Origin: Actinomycetota bacterium
Lineage (GTDB): Bacteria > Actinomycetota > Thermoleophilia > Gaiellales > Gaiellaceae
DNA length: 9,684 bases
NCBI GenBank assembly: GCA_013821525.1
Contig: JACDGR010000101.1
Coordinates: 1-9,684, forward strand
Reading direction: 5' to 3'
Shown here: piece after piece, positions 1-6,909 of the stretch
Position numbering within the stretch: position 1 is the first letter of the stretch
Layout of the letters: every line of letters begins with the position of its first letter
Made by a program: the position numbers and the translations under genes
The notes under the pieces: model-generated
The model's database searches: none
Seen by the model: only the letters and a program-made list of their open reading frames with translations
What the model was told of the DNA's origin: nothing

Positions 1-29
1 CTCTCGCGGCGCCCCCGTTGTCCAGGTCT

Positions 30-1046
30 CTAGAACTTGAACTTGTCGACGTTCTTGATGGTGAAGGTGTACGGCGGTCCGAGGATCACCTGCGGCCGAC
101 CGTCCGGCCCCTTGATGATCTTGTACTTGCCGAGCTTGCCGGCGGTGAACGTCTCGCCGACCTTGCCGGTGATCTTGCCGTTGGCGAGCGCCGAGACGGC
201 GTAGCCCGCGAGGTACCCGAGATCTTCGGGGTTCCAGAGCGCGAACGCCGACACCGTGCCGTCGTGCACATACTTCTTCATCTGGCTCGGCAGACCGAGA
301 CCAGTGAGTGCGACCTTCTTCTTGTACTTGGAGGTCGAGAGGTACTGCGCGGCCGAGGAGATGCCGACCGTCGTGGGCGACTCGATGCCCTTCAGGTTCG
401 GGTAGGCCTGCAGCATGCTCACTGTTGCCTGCCGCGACTGCGCCGGATTGTCGTTTCCGTAGTAGATCTTCACGAGCTTCATGTTCTTGTACACCGGCTT
501 CTTCAGCTCGAGCTTCATGTAGCTGATCCAGGCGTTCTGGTTCGTCGCTGTCGAGGCTGCCGAGAGAATCGCGAACTGTCCCTTGTAGTGCATGAGCTTC
601 GCGAGGAGCTGCATCTGGCTCCGGCCGATCGTCTCGGTGTCCGCCTGGTTGATGAAGAGCTGGCGGCAGCTCACGTCGGAGTCGAAGGCGACGATCTTCG
701 CGCCCTGTGCCTGCGCCTGCTTGAGCGCCGGGCACACGGCCTGGGGATCGTTACCGGCGATCACTATGCCGTCGGCGTGCGCCTGAATCGCAGCTTGAAT
801 CGCGGGCTGCTGCGCGGCCGCGGTGTCCTCCGTCCCTGACGAGACAACCTGCTTGTCGCCGAGTGAGGCGGCGGCCAGCTTGCCGCCGTGGTCGGCGATC
901 ACCTCGTACGGGTTCAGTGTGTCCTTCGGGATGAAGTAGTAGGTCTTGCCTGTGGTCGAGTGACTCGAAGCCGCCAACGCGGCAGTCACGGCAACGCTTG
1001 CGACGATGATCGCCGCGAGCAGTACCGTCCAATTGCGCCCATGCAT
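30..1046 (-). CDS. rhaS: Rhamnose ABC transporter substrate-binding protein
   Basis: This 338-residue protein probably captures L-rhamnose outside the membrane and delivers it to an ABC importer. Residues 8-25 form a hydrophobic signal segment ending in ALA-A, a plausible signal peptidase I site. The mature part begins KTYYFIPK..NPY and carries the sugar-binding periplasmic fold (Peripla_BP_4 type). The C-terminal stretch FALWNPEDLGYLAGYA (residues 268-283) and the ILGPPYTF ending resemble the rhizobial RhaS family. There is no lipobox cysteine; the only cysteines are C105 and C127. The ATG at 1046 has an AAAGGAG ribosome site 9 bases upstream. A second in-frame start, TTG at 1097, has its own strong ribosome site and would add 17 residues. 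The gene follows rhaEW by 68 bases, so it is likely in the same operon. Importer ATPase and permease genes are not in the window and probably follow past base 1. Family assignment is confident; rhamnose specificity rests on resemblance plus context. Confidence 0.9.
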   Translation of the reverse strand: MHGRNWTVLLAAIIVASVAVTAALAASSHSTTGKTYYFIPKDTLNPYEVIADHGGKLAAASLGDKQVVSSGTEDTAAAQQPAIQAAIQAHADGIVIAGNDPQAVCPALKQAQAQGAKIVAFDSDVSCRQLFINQADTETIGRSQMQLLAKLMHYKGQFAILSAASTATNQNAWISYMKLELKKPVYKNMKLVKIYYGNDNPAQSRQATVSMLQAYPNLKGIESPTTVGISSAAQYLSTSKYKKKVALTGLGLPSQMKKYVHDGTVSAFALWNPEDLGYLAGYAVSALANGKITGKVGETFTAGKLGKYKIIKGPDGRPQVILGPPYTFTIKNVDKFKF

Positions 1047-1055
1047 TCTCGTGGG

Positions 1056-1062
1056 CTCCTTT
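1056..1062 (-). promoter_or_regulatory. Ribosome binding site of rhaS (ATG start)
   Basis: On the minus strand these bases read AAAGGAG, separated by 9 bases from the ATG at 1046. This supports the start that places the signal peptide at the N-terminus. Confidence 0.75.
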
Positions 1063-1103
1063 CGCGTGAGTGAGTGAGAGACGGGGGGCCGGTGCAACGT
1101 GCG

Positions 1104-1110
1104 CCTCCTT
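1104..1110 (-). promoter_or_regulatory. Second Shine-Dalgarno sequence upstream of rhaS
   Basis: On the minus strand these bases read AAGGAGG, only 4 bases after the rhaEW stop codon. Six bases further on is a TTG (1095-1097) in frame with rhaS. It may drive an alternative longer RhaS with a basic N-terminal extension, or help ribosomes reload after rhaEW. Confidence 0.45.
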
Positions 1111-1114
1111 CGCA

Positions 1115-3229
1115 CTACCGGGGATACGCGGCGGTCACGCCGCCGTCGACGTTGAGGACATTTCCGGTGGACTTCGCCGAACGGGGACCGGCGAAGAACG
1201 CGATCGCCTCGGCGACGTCTTCGGGGAAGACCGCGACGCCGAGTTTGGTGCGGCCCTTGTAAAAGGCCTGTAGCTCCTCCGTGCCCACCCCGTAGGTGCT
1301 GGCTCGCTCGGCCTTCCAGTCGGACGACCAGATACTCGAGCCCTGGATGACCGCGTCCGGGTTGACGGTGTTGACGCGGATTCCGTGTGGCCCACCTTCC
1401 TCGGCGAGACAGCGTGCGAGGTGGAGCGAGGCGGCCTTCGCCGACGAATAGGCCGCCGCGTTCGCGCCTGCGACGAGAGCATTTTTTGACGCGACGAAGA
1501 CGATGGAACCACCTCGGGCCTGTTCGAGCAGGACGCGGAATGTCTCGCGCGCTGCCAGGAAGTAGCCACGCGCGAGCACGGCGAAGTTCTGCTCCCACTG
1601 CTCGAGCGTCGTCTCCGTGATCGGTGCGCTCGTTGCAAGTCCGGCCGAAGCCACGAGAATGTCGATCCCGCCGAACTCGAGGACTGCACGGCGCGTCATC
1701 TCCACCACTGCGTCCTCGCTCGTCACGTCGACCGGCACCGCGATGCTGCGGCGAAGCCCATAGGTGGTCTGCAAATCGTCGGCGACCTCCTCGGCACCTT
1801 CGAGGTTCAGGTCGGCGACCACGACATGCGCGCCGCGCGAGGCGAGCATGCGTGCCGCCGCTCGTCCGATGCCACTCGCTCCACCGGTGACCAGCGCAAC
1901 TCGGCCCGCGAGCTCACCACGCTGTGGAGCTTGAGCGAGCTTGTATCGCTCAAGGGGCCAGTACTCGATCGCGAACGCTTCGGCTTCGCTCAACGAGAGG
2001 AAGCCGCCGAGCGCATCTGCAGCGTCTTCCACGGCAATCGCGCGGTGGTAGAGGTCGCGGGCAAAGCGCGCACGTCCGGCGTCCGGCCCTGCGGTGACGA
2101 TTCCGACGCCGGGGATGAGCACGACCCGAGGACCTGCCGGATCGATCGGAAACTGCCGCGTCTCGTCGTCGAGGTTCCGTTCGTAGTACCCGCGGTACCA
2201 GTCGGCGTACGCCCCCACCCCGCTTCGCAGCGCTTCGGCGAGCGCTGCGCTGCCCTGCGCCGGCTCCCATGCTGCTACAAGCGGCTTGTGCTTCGTGTTG
2301 ATCAGGTGATCCGGGCACGGCGCTCCGACCTGGCTGACCTCGGGCGTTCGCGTGGCCGAGGCGAATGCAAGCGCCTCCGGGCTGCCGTCGACCTCGAGCA
2401 CCACGCCGTCGCTGTCTTGGAGAAGCGCTCCGCGGAGTGCGGGAAGGGCATCCGCAAGGAGTAGACGGACGTCGTCCCCCTCCCCGAACGCCGCGGTGCG
2501 CCTGCCCCCCAGCCCGAAGCGACCCCCAGCCGCTTCGTCGATCGCCCGAGCAGCACGGGCGACGAACTCGAGCGTCGTCTCGTAACTCTCCTCACCGGTC
2601 TCGCCCCAGGTCACGAGCCCGTGCTTCGCCAGCAGCACGGCGCGCGCGTCCGGGCTCGCGCGAAGGAGCTGCGCAACGCGCTTCGACATGTCGAATCCGG
2701 GACGCTGGTAGTCGAGCCAAACGATCTCGTCACCAAACGCCTGCTCGGCGAGCGCGCGACCCCGCGGCGTCGAGGTCAACGCGATCACCGCGTCGGGATG
2801 CGTGTGATCGACGTGCGTCGCCGGGATGAACGCGTGCAGCAGCGTCTCGATCGATGGGCGCGATTGATCGGGTTTGATCGCGCTCTGCAGCAGGTAGGCG
2901 ACCATGGGCGCGTCGTCCATCTGCTCGCGCTCGGCGAGCGGCAAGACATCGTCGAGCCTGATCCCGGGGAATCCACTCGGGATGATCGTCGCAAGGTCGG
3001 TGCCGGATCCCTTGACCCAGAGCACTCGGGTCTGACGCCCGGTGTGATCGAGAATCGTCTCCTTGACCGAGGTATTTCCCCCACCCTGGTTCGCGACTGC
3101 ACGGTCGGCACCGAGCAAGTTCGAGCGGTAGGCGAGTGCTTCGACGGTCGACAGGCTCGCGGCTCGGGCGACGTCCCAGCGGTTGGCGGGAGCCGAGATG
3201 CCGTGCAGCGGGTTCGCGAGCTCGGTCAC
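1115..3229 (-). CDS. rhaEW: Bifunctional rhamnulose-1-phosphate aldolase / L-lactaldehyde dehydrogenase (aldolase-SDR fusion)
   Basis: This fused enzyme of about 704 residues should split L-rhamnulose 1-phosphate into dihydroxyacetone phosphate and L-lactaldehyde, then oxidise the aldehyde to L-lactate. The N-terminal class II aldolase domain (about residues 30-420) has the phosphate-binding GGGNTSVK motif at 49-56, the zinc-binding H-T-H at 142-144 and a third likely zinc histidine at 203 (AKHGL). The C-terminal short-chain dehydrogenase (about 438-704) has the NAD(P)-binding TGGASGIG motif at 448-455, catalytic S581 and the YxxxK pair Y594/K598. Domain order and length match the Bacillus YuxG/RhaEW type. 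I chose GTG at 3229 because it overlaps the rhaB stop as GTGA and has GAGG 7 bases upstream; another GTG at 3235 would add two residues but sits 1 base from that site. The aldolase role is well supported. The aldehyde oxidation step comes from knowledge of the family; an NAD-dependent reduction is the alternative. Confidence 0.93.
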   Translation of the reverse strand: MTELANPLHGISAPANRWDVARAASLSTVEALAYRSNLLGADRAVANQGGGNTSVKETILDHTGRQTRVLWVKGSGTDLATIIPSGFPGIRLDDVLPLAEREQMDDAPMVAYLLQSAIKPDQSRPSIETLLHAFIPATHVDHTHPDAVIALTSTPRGRALAEQAFGDEIVWLDYQRPGFDMSKRVAQLLRASPDARAVLLAKHGLVTWGETGEESYETTLEFVARAARAIDEAAGGRFGLGGRRTAAFGEGDDVRLLLADALPALRGALLQDSDGVVLEVDGSPEALAFASATRTPEVSQVGAPCPDHLINTKHKPLVAAWEPAQGSAALAEALRSGVGAYADWYRGYYERNLDDETRQFPIDPAGPRVVLIPGVGIVTAGPDAGRARFARDLYHRAIAVEDAADALGGFLSLSEAEAFAIEYWPLERYKLAQAPQRGELAGRVALVTGGASGIGRAAARMLASRGAHVVVADLNLEGAEEVADDLQTTYGLRRSIAVPVDVTSEDAVVEMTRRAVLEFGGIDILVASAGLATSAPITETTLEQWEQNFAVLARGYFLAARETFRVLLEQARGGSIVFVASKNALVAGANAAAYSSAKAASLHLARCLAEEGGPHGIRVNTVNPDAVIQGSSIWSSDWKAERASTYGVGTEELQAFYKGRTKLGVAVFPEDVAEAIAFFAGPRSAKSTGNVLNVDGGVTAAYPR

Positions 3230-4710
3230 GCGCACACCTCGAGGTCGGCGGGGGTCCCGTTGAGCGTGGCGAATCGGCCGCGCGCCTCGTCCCAGTAGCC
3301 ATCAGCAGCGGGTTCATACGTCGAAGGCACGAAGGAGCGGCGAACGAGCTCGCGTCCCTCCCGGTGCGAGGCGATCTCGCCGAGCGCCAATGCCTGGACG
3401 AGGAGATTTCCTACGAGGGTCGCCTCCGCCGGTCCTGCAATCACCGGGCGTTGCGCCGCCGCCGCCGTCCAGGCACAGAGAAGATCGTTGTGGGCGCCGC
3501 CACCGAGAACGTGCAGGTCGTCGAGCTCACGTCCCGTGACCCGCGACAGCAGCTCGACCGTCTCGGCGTGCTTGAGGGCGATGCTCTCGAGGATGCAACG
3601 CACGAACGCGCCGTCGTCTCGCGGCGGCTTCTGCCCCGACTCGTCGCAGTAGGCGGCGATTCGGCCAGGCAGATCGCCAGGCTCGAGAAACCGCTCTGCG
3701 TTCGGGTCGATCAGCGAGCCGTGCTCAGGCGCGGCGCGCGCAAGCTCCACGAGGTCGGCGAACTCGTAGCTTCGACCCGCGTCGGCCCAGACGCGCCGGC
3801 ACTCGTGCAAGAGCCACAGCCCGGTGAGGTTGCGAAGCACGCGGAAGGTGCCGCCGACACCCGACTCGTTCGTGACGTTGGCCCGGAACGCCGCCTCGGT
3901 GACTACGGGCTGTTCGCTCTCGACGCCGACGAGCGACCACGTGCCAACGCTGAGGAAGACCGACTGCTCGCCGCGGAGTGGCGCCGCAGCAACAGCCGCA
4001 GCCGTGTCGTGCGTCGCCGTTGCGACCACGGCTGCGCCGGCGAGGCCGTGATCCGCCGAGTCGACCACGCCGATCCGGGTTCCCGGCGCGACGACGTCGG
4101 GCAGGAGTGCCGTCGGGATACCGAGACGTTCGAGCAGGTCGAGCGCCCAGCCGCGCGCATGCGGGTCGTAGCACTGCGTCGTGCTTGCGTTCGTCAGCTC
4201 GGTCGTCTCGCTGCCGCACAGCCAGTGGTGAAAGAGATCGGGAATCAGCAGCAACCGGTGGGCGTCCGCAAGCGCACGGTCGTCCTCCGCCACCATCGCG
4301 GCCAACTCGAAGATCGTGTTGATCGGCAAGAGCTGAATCGCGGTTCGCTCGTACAGCTCCCGCCTCGAAATCTGCTCGAGGACTCCGTCGAACGCCGCAA
4401 GGCGACGGCGGTCGCGGTAGTGCACCGGGTTGCGGATCAGCCGCTTCGCGTCATCGAGCAGCCCGAAGTCGACCGCCCAGGAATCGACCGCGACAGAATC
4501 GATCTCCGTGTCACGTGCAGCCTTCCGCAAACCGTCCTCGACGTCCTTGCGTAGCCGTGAAACATCCCACTCGAGCCTGCCTCCGCGTTCAACCGGAACG
4601 TTCGGGAAGCGGTGCACCTCCTCGACGGTGAGTTGCTCGCCGTCGAACCGCCCGACAGCCACGCGTCCGCTCTGTGCGCCCAGGTCGACCGCTGCGAATG
4701 TCCTACTCAA
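3226..4710 (-). CDS. rhaB: L-rhamnulokinase (FGGY carbohydrate kinase)
   Basis: This 494-residue cytoplasmic kinase transfers phosphate from ATP to O-1 of L-rhamnulose. Visible landmarks are the N-terminal ATP/phosphate loop DLGAQSGR (9-16), the sugar-site segment DSWAVDFGLLD (76-86), THDTAAAV (233-240) with D235 in the position of the catalytic base, and the C-terminal nucleotide-site GGGAHN (403-408). The length is normal for RhaB. The start is a TTG at 4708-4710 that overlaps the rhaR stop as TTGA; no in-frame ATG gives the complete N-terminal ATP motif. Only a weak GAGCGGG lies upstream, so initiation probably depends on ribosomes finishing rhaR. The stop overlaps the rhaEW start by 4 bases. 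A kinase for a related deoxyketose (fuculose) is the main alternative, but the rhaI, rhaM and rhaEW neighbours favour rhamnulose. Confidence 0.94.
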   Translation of the reverse strand: MSRTFAAVDLGAQSGRVAVGRFDGEQLTVEEVHRFPNVPVERGGRLEWDVSRLRKDVEDGLRKAARDTEIDSVAVDSWAVDFGLLDDAKRLIRNPVHYRDRRRLAAFDGVLEQISRRELYERTAIQLLPINTIFELAAMVAEDDRALADAHRLLLIPDLFHHWLCGSETTELTNASTTQCYDPHARGWALDLLERLGIPTALLPDVVAPGTRIGVVDSADHGLAGAAVVATATHDTAAAVAAAPLRGEQSVFLSVGTWSLVGVESEQPVVTEAAFRANVTNESGVGGTFRVLRNLTGLWLLHECRRVWADAGRSYEFADLVELARAAPEHGSLIDPNAERFLEPGDLPGRIAAYCDESGQKPPRDDGAFVRCILESIALKHAETVELLSRVTGRELDDLHVLGGGAHNDLLCAWTAAAAQRPVIAGPAEATLVGNLLVQALALGEIASHREGRELVRRSFVPSTYEPAADGYWDEARGRFATLNGTPADLEVCA

Positions 4711-5528
4711 CTCAGCCCGCTCGTGTTGTGCACCGCGCGACGCAGGTCTCGCGGCCGCAGTGGTGCCGGCTCGCTAGGACCGGGATCCGCAACGACGACA
4801 TCGATGCCGGCGGTTCGCCAGGCTTCGACCTCGTCCGACGGCGCACTCGAGTCGGTGACGATCCCGTCGAGCGTCTCGAACGGGACGAATGAAAGAAGTG
4901 CGCTGCGGTGCCACTTCGTCCCGTCGAGAATCCCGAAGATCTGCTCGCAGGCGTCTGCCATCTCCTGCTTGATGCGCACCTCATCAGGGTTCAAGTCCAT
5001 CAAGCCGCGCTCGAGGCTGAGGCCGCGGGCCCCGAGAAAGCCCTTGTTGATGCGTGTCGTACGCAGCACGTCGGTACCTAGGTCGCCGACGAGCGACATT
5101 GCAGAGAGCCGCAACACGCCGCCGGTCACGAGCACCGTGATTCCCGGCGCATCGGCGAGTGCGGTCGCGACGAGCAACCCATTGGTCACGACGACGAGCT
5201 CGCGCTTGTTGCGCAGCTCGAGCGCGAGGTAGTAGGCAGTTGTGCTCGCGTCGAGCGCAACCGCTTCACCCTCGCCGATCAGGGCGGCGGCGGCGCGCGC
5301 GATCGCCCGTTTGCGCTCCACCTCCAGGCGGAGACGCAGGTCGAAGCCGACCTCGGACTGCCCTCTCTGGAGTGCTCGAACCCCGCCCCGAACGCGGGCG
5401 ACGAGACCTTGCTGGGCGAGCGAGGTGAGGTCGCTGCGCACTGTGACCTCTGAAACCGCAAAGGCTTCCGAAAGTTCCGAAACCCCAATTGAATCGCGCG
5501 TCTCGAGCAGCCGAAGGATGTGCTGCAT
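4707..5528 (-). CDS. rhaR: DeoR-family transcriptional regulator of the rhamnose genes
   Basis: This 273-residue protein is a DeoR/GlpR-type regulator, probably a repressor released by a sugar phosphate. The N-terminal winged helix (about 2-55) includes VSELSEAFAVSEVTVRSDLTSL and the wing segment VARVRGGV. The sensor domain (about 75-235) shows the family pattern ALDASTT (91-97), TNG (115-117), TGG (135-137), GFLGARGLS (163-171) and LDGTKW (201-206), consistent with phosphosugar binding. The ATG at 5528 is the only canonical start in a frame open back to 5609. The open codons just upstream read like more helix (LSQHAR) but contain no ATG, GTG or TTG. No clear ribosome site precedes it. It is the first gene of its operon and overlaps rhaB by 4 bases. 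The inducer may be L-rhamnulose 1-phosphate or L-rhamnulose, which is inference from the family and context. The symbol reflects its position and role, not proven orthology. Confidence 0.88.
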   Translation of the reverse strand: MQHILRLLETRDSIGVSELSEAFAVSEVTVRSDLTSLAQQGLVARVRGGVRALQRGQSEVGFDLRLRLEVERKRAIARAAAALIGEGEAVALDASTTAYYLALELRNKRELVVVTNGLLVATALADAPGITVLVTGGVLRLSAMSLVGDLGTDVLRTTRINKGFLGARGLSLERGLMDLNPDEVRIKQEMADACEQIFGILDGTKWHRSALLSFVPFETLDGIVTDSSAPSDEVEAWRTAGIDVVVADPGPSEPAPLRPRDLRRAVHNTSGLS

Positions 5529-5540
5529 CCGCGCGTGCTG

Positions 5541-5549
5541 CGAAAGCCC
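5541..5549 (+). repeat. Direct repeat CGAAAGCCC, copy 1 (candidate operator)
   Basis: The 9-mer CGAAAGCCC occurs here and again at 5643-5651, 102 bp apart, with further matching positions after it (pattern CGAAAGCCCnTnCG). This copy lies inside the predicted rhaR leader, between the inferred transcription start and the start codon, where a bound repressor would block transcription. DeoR-family sites often contain repeated CTTTC/GAAAG elements. Confidence 0.35.
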
Positions 5550-5581
5550 ATGCGTATCAACGGCGGCGTCGATAGCGCGCG

Positions 5582-5610
5582 ACGTTACGCCGATCCCAAA
5601 CGCAAGTCAA
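5582..5610 (-). promoter_or_regulatory. Candidate promoter of the rhaR-rhaB-rhaEW-rhaS operon
   Basis: On the minus strand a TTGACT -35 hexamer (5605-5610) and a TAACGT -10 hexamer (5582-5587) are separated by exactly 17 bases. Transcription would start near 5575, giving a leader of about 47 bases before the rhaR ATG. The fit to the primary sigma factor consensus is good, but it was judged by eye. Confidence 0.6.
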
Positions 5611-5642
5611 GACCCGGCGCCAGATTTCGATTCAGTCTTTTT

Positions 5643-5651
5643 CGAAAGCCC
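5643..5651 (+). repeat. Direct repeat CGAAAGCCC, copy 2 (candidate operator)
   Basis: This copy lies upstream of the leftward -35 box and 39 bases before the rhaI start, so it could act on rhaI. It overlaps the perfect palindrome TTTCGAAA (5640-5647). Confidence 0.35.
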
Positions 5652-5690
5652 GTTCGCAATCGCGGGTCAGATATGAAAGGCTCGCACGCG

Positions 5691-6851
5691 ATGGGCGAAA
5701 GCGAACTGCTCGACCGGCTGCGCAGGCTGGAGATCGAGACGCCGTCGTGGGGCTACGGCAACTCCGGAACGCGCTTCCACGTCTACCCGTGGCCAGGAGC
5801 CGCTCGGAACGTCTACGAGCGGATCGACGATGCAGCCCTCGTGCATCGCCTGACGGGGTGCTGCCCGACGGTGGCGCTCCACATCCCGTGGGATGCCGTC
5901 GACGACTACAGCGCCCTTCGCCGCTACGCCGAAGAGCAGGGTGTGCGCATCGGTGCGATCAACCCGAACCTGTTCGGCGACGACACCTACCGCCTCGGCA
6001 GCCTCTGTCATCCTCACGCAGCAGTGCGCACGCAGGCGCTGAAGCATTGCCGTGCGTGCGTCGAGATCGCGGCCGAGGTCGGCTCGACCGTGGTCAGCCT
6101 CTGGCTGGCAGACGGCACGAACTATCCCGGGCAGGACGATCTGAGCGAACGGCATGCACGGCTGGTCGCAGGGCTCGAGGACCTCTATGCGGCGCTCCCT
6201 GCGGGGATGCGCCTACTCGTCGAGTACAAGTTCTTCGAACCTGCCTTCTACAGCACCGATCTTCCCGATTGGGGAACAGCGGCGCTCATCTGCCGACGGC
6301 TCGGCCCGCAGGCACAGGTGCTGGTCGACACAGGCCACCATCCGCAGGGTACGAACGTCGAGCAGATCGTGGCACTGCTCCTGACGGAAAATCTGCTCGG
6401 CGGTTTCCATTTCAACAATCGCAAGTACGCCGACGACGACCTGATCGTTGGTTCGGTCGATCCGTTCGAGCTCTTCCGCATCATGCGCGAGATCGCGCGC
6501 GCGAAGGCGCCGGAGGAAATTGCGTTCATGATCGACCAGTCGCACAACATCGAGGGAAAGATCGACGCGATGATCCAGTCGGTCTCGAACATCCAACTGG
6601 CTTACGCGAAGGCGCTATGCGTCGACGAGCCTGCCCTGGCCTCCGCCCAACGCGATGGCGACGTGCTCGGGGCACACCGAGTCCTGATGGACGCGTACGA
6701 GACCGACGCACGTCCGCTGCTCGCGAAGCATCGCCGTCAGGTCGGCGTCGCCCCAGACCCGGTCGAGGCGTTCAGGGTCGCCGGTCACGCCGAGCGCCTC
6801 ACGCGCGAGCGCGGGACGACGACCGTCGAGAGCGCCTACGAGAGTTCCTGA
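5691..6851 (+). CDS. rhaI: L-rhamnose isomerase, Pseudomonas stutzeri type
   Basis: This 386-residue metal-dependent TIM-barrel isomerase converts L-rhamnose to L-rhamnulose. E178 (VEYKFFEP), D213 (VDTGHHP), H240 (GGFHFN) and D282 (IDQSHN) match the metal ligands of the P. stutzeri enzyme, recalled as E219, D254, H281 and D327. The first two spacings (35 and 27) are identical. K180, H216, D248 and D250 also fall on the expected catalytic positions. It is not the E. coli RhaA family in sequence. The ATG at 5691 is preferred because GAAAGG (5675-5680) lies 10 bases upstream. An ATG at 5673 would add six residues but lacks a ribosome site, and the frame is open back to 5520 without family-like sequence. 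Enzymes of this family can also act on other sugars such as D-allose, but the neighbours fix rhamnose as the likely substrate. Confidence 0.95.
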   Translation: MGESELLDRLRRLEIETPSWGYGNSGTRFHVYPWPGAARNVYERIDDAALVHRLTGCCPTVALHIPWDAVDDYSALRRYAEEQGVRIGAINPNLFGDDTYRLGSLCHPHAAVRTQALKHCRACVEIAAEVGSTVVSLWLADGTNYPGQDDLSERHARLVAGLEDLYAALPAGMRLLVEYKFFEPAFYSTDLPDWGTAALICRRLGPQAQVLVDTGHHPQGTNVEQIVALLLTENLLGGFHFNNRKYADDDLIVGSVDPFELFRIMREIARAKAPEEIAFMIDQSHNIEGKIDAMIQSVSNIQLAYAKALCVDEPALASAQRDGDVLGAHRVLMDAYETDARPLLAKHRRQVGVAPDPVEAFRVAGHAERLTRERGTTTVESAYESS

Positions 6852-6894
6852 CGCCTTGCGTGGGGGCTTGCCCCGCTCGCACACACATCGCCAT

Positions 6895-6901
6895 GAGGAG
6901 G
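6895..6901 (+). promoter_or_regulatory. Ribosome binding site deciding the rhaM start
   Basis: GAGGAGG sits 8 bases before the GTG at 6910. It identifies GTG as the rhaM start rather than the upstream in-frame ATG at 6856. Confidence 0.8.
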
Positions 6902-6909
6902 CAGAAACG

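Larger units (their letters stand above)
5529..5690. promoter_or_regulatory. Divergent rhaR-rhaI control region
   Basis: This 162-bp gap separates the two rhamnose transcription units. It is richer in A and T than its surroundings between about 5590 and 5680. It holds a leftward sigma-70-like promoter, two copies of CGAAAGCCC, TTTCGA at 5625-5630 and 5640-5645, and the perfect 8-bp palindrome TTTCGAAA at 5640-5647. These are candidate RhaR operators. I found no convincing -35/-10 pair for the rightward rhaI transcript. Confidence 0.7.

Noticed and set aside
18..839. A 273-codon open frame on the plus strand opposite rhaS
   Set aside because: It overlaps the well-supported rhaS and its residues look like reverse-strand codon bias, with no recognisable domain.
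1047..1598. Extension of the rhaS frame upstream into rhaEW
   Set aside because: The extra residues are an arginine-rich out-of-frame reading of the dehydrogenase domain. The signal peptide and ribosome site place the start at 1046, or at most at TTG 1097.
3136..4554. A 472-codon open frame on the plus strand opposite rhaB
   Set aside because: It is the antisense shadow of a clear FGGY kinase in GC-rich DNA. Its translation is arginine-rich with no family-like motif.
5520..5690. Upstream extension of rhaI to an ATG at 5520
   Set aside because: It would cover the whole promoter region and the rhaR start and adds a basic segment absent from the family. GAAAGG at 5675 supports the ATG at 5691.
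6863..6874. GGGG-CTTG-CCCC between rhaI and rhaM as a terminator
   Set aside because: The stem is only 4 base pairs with no following T run, too weak to call a terminator or attenuator.
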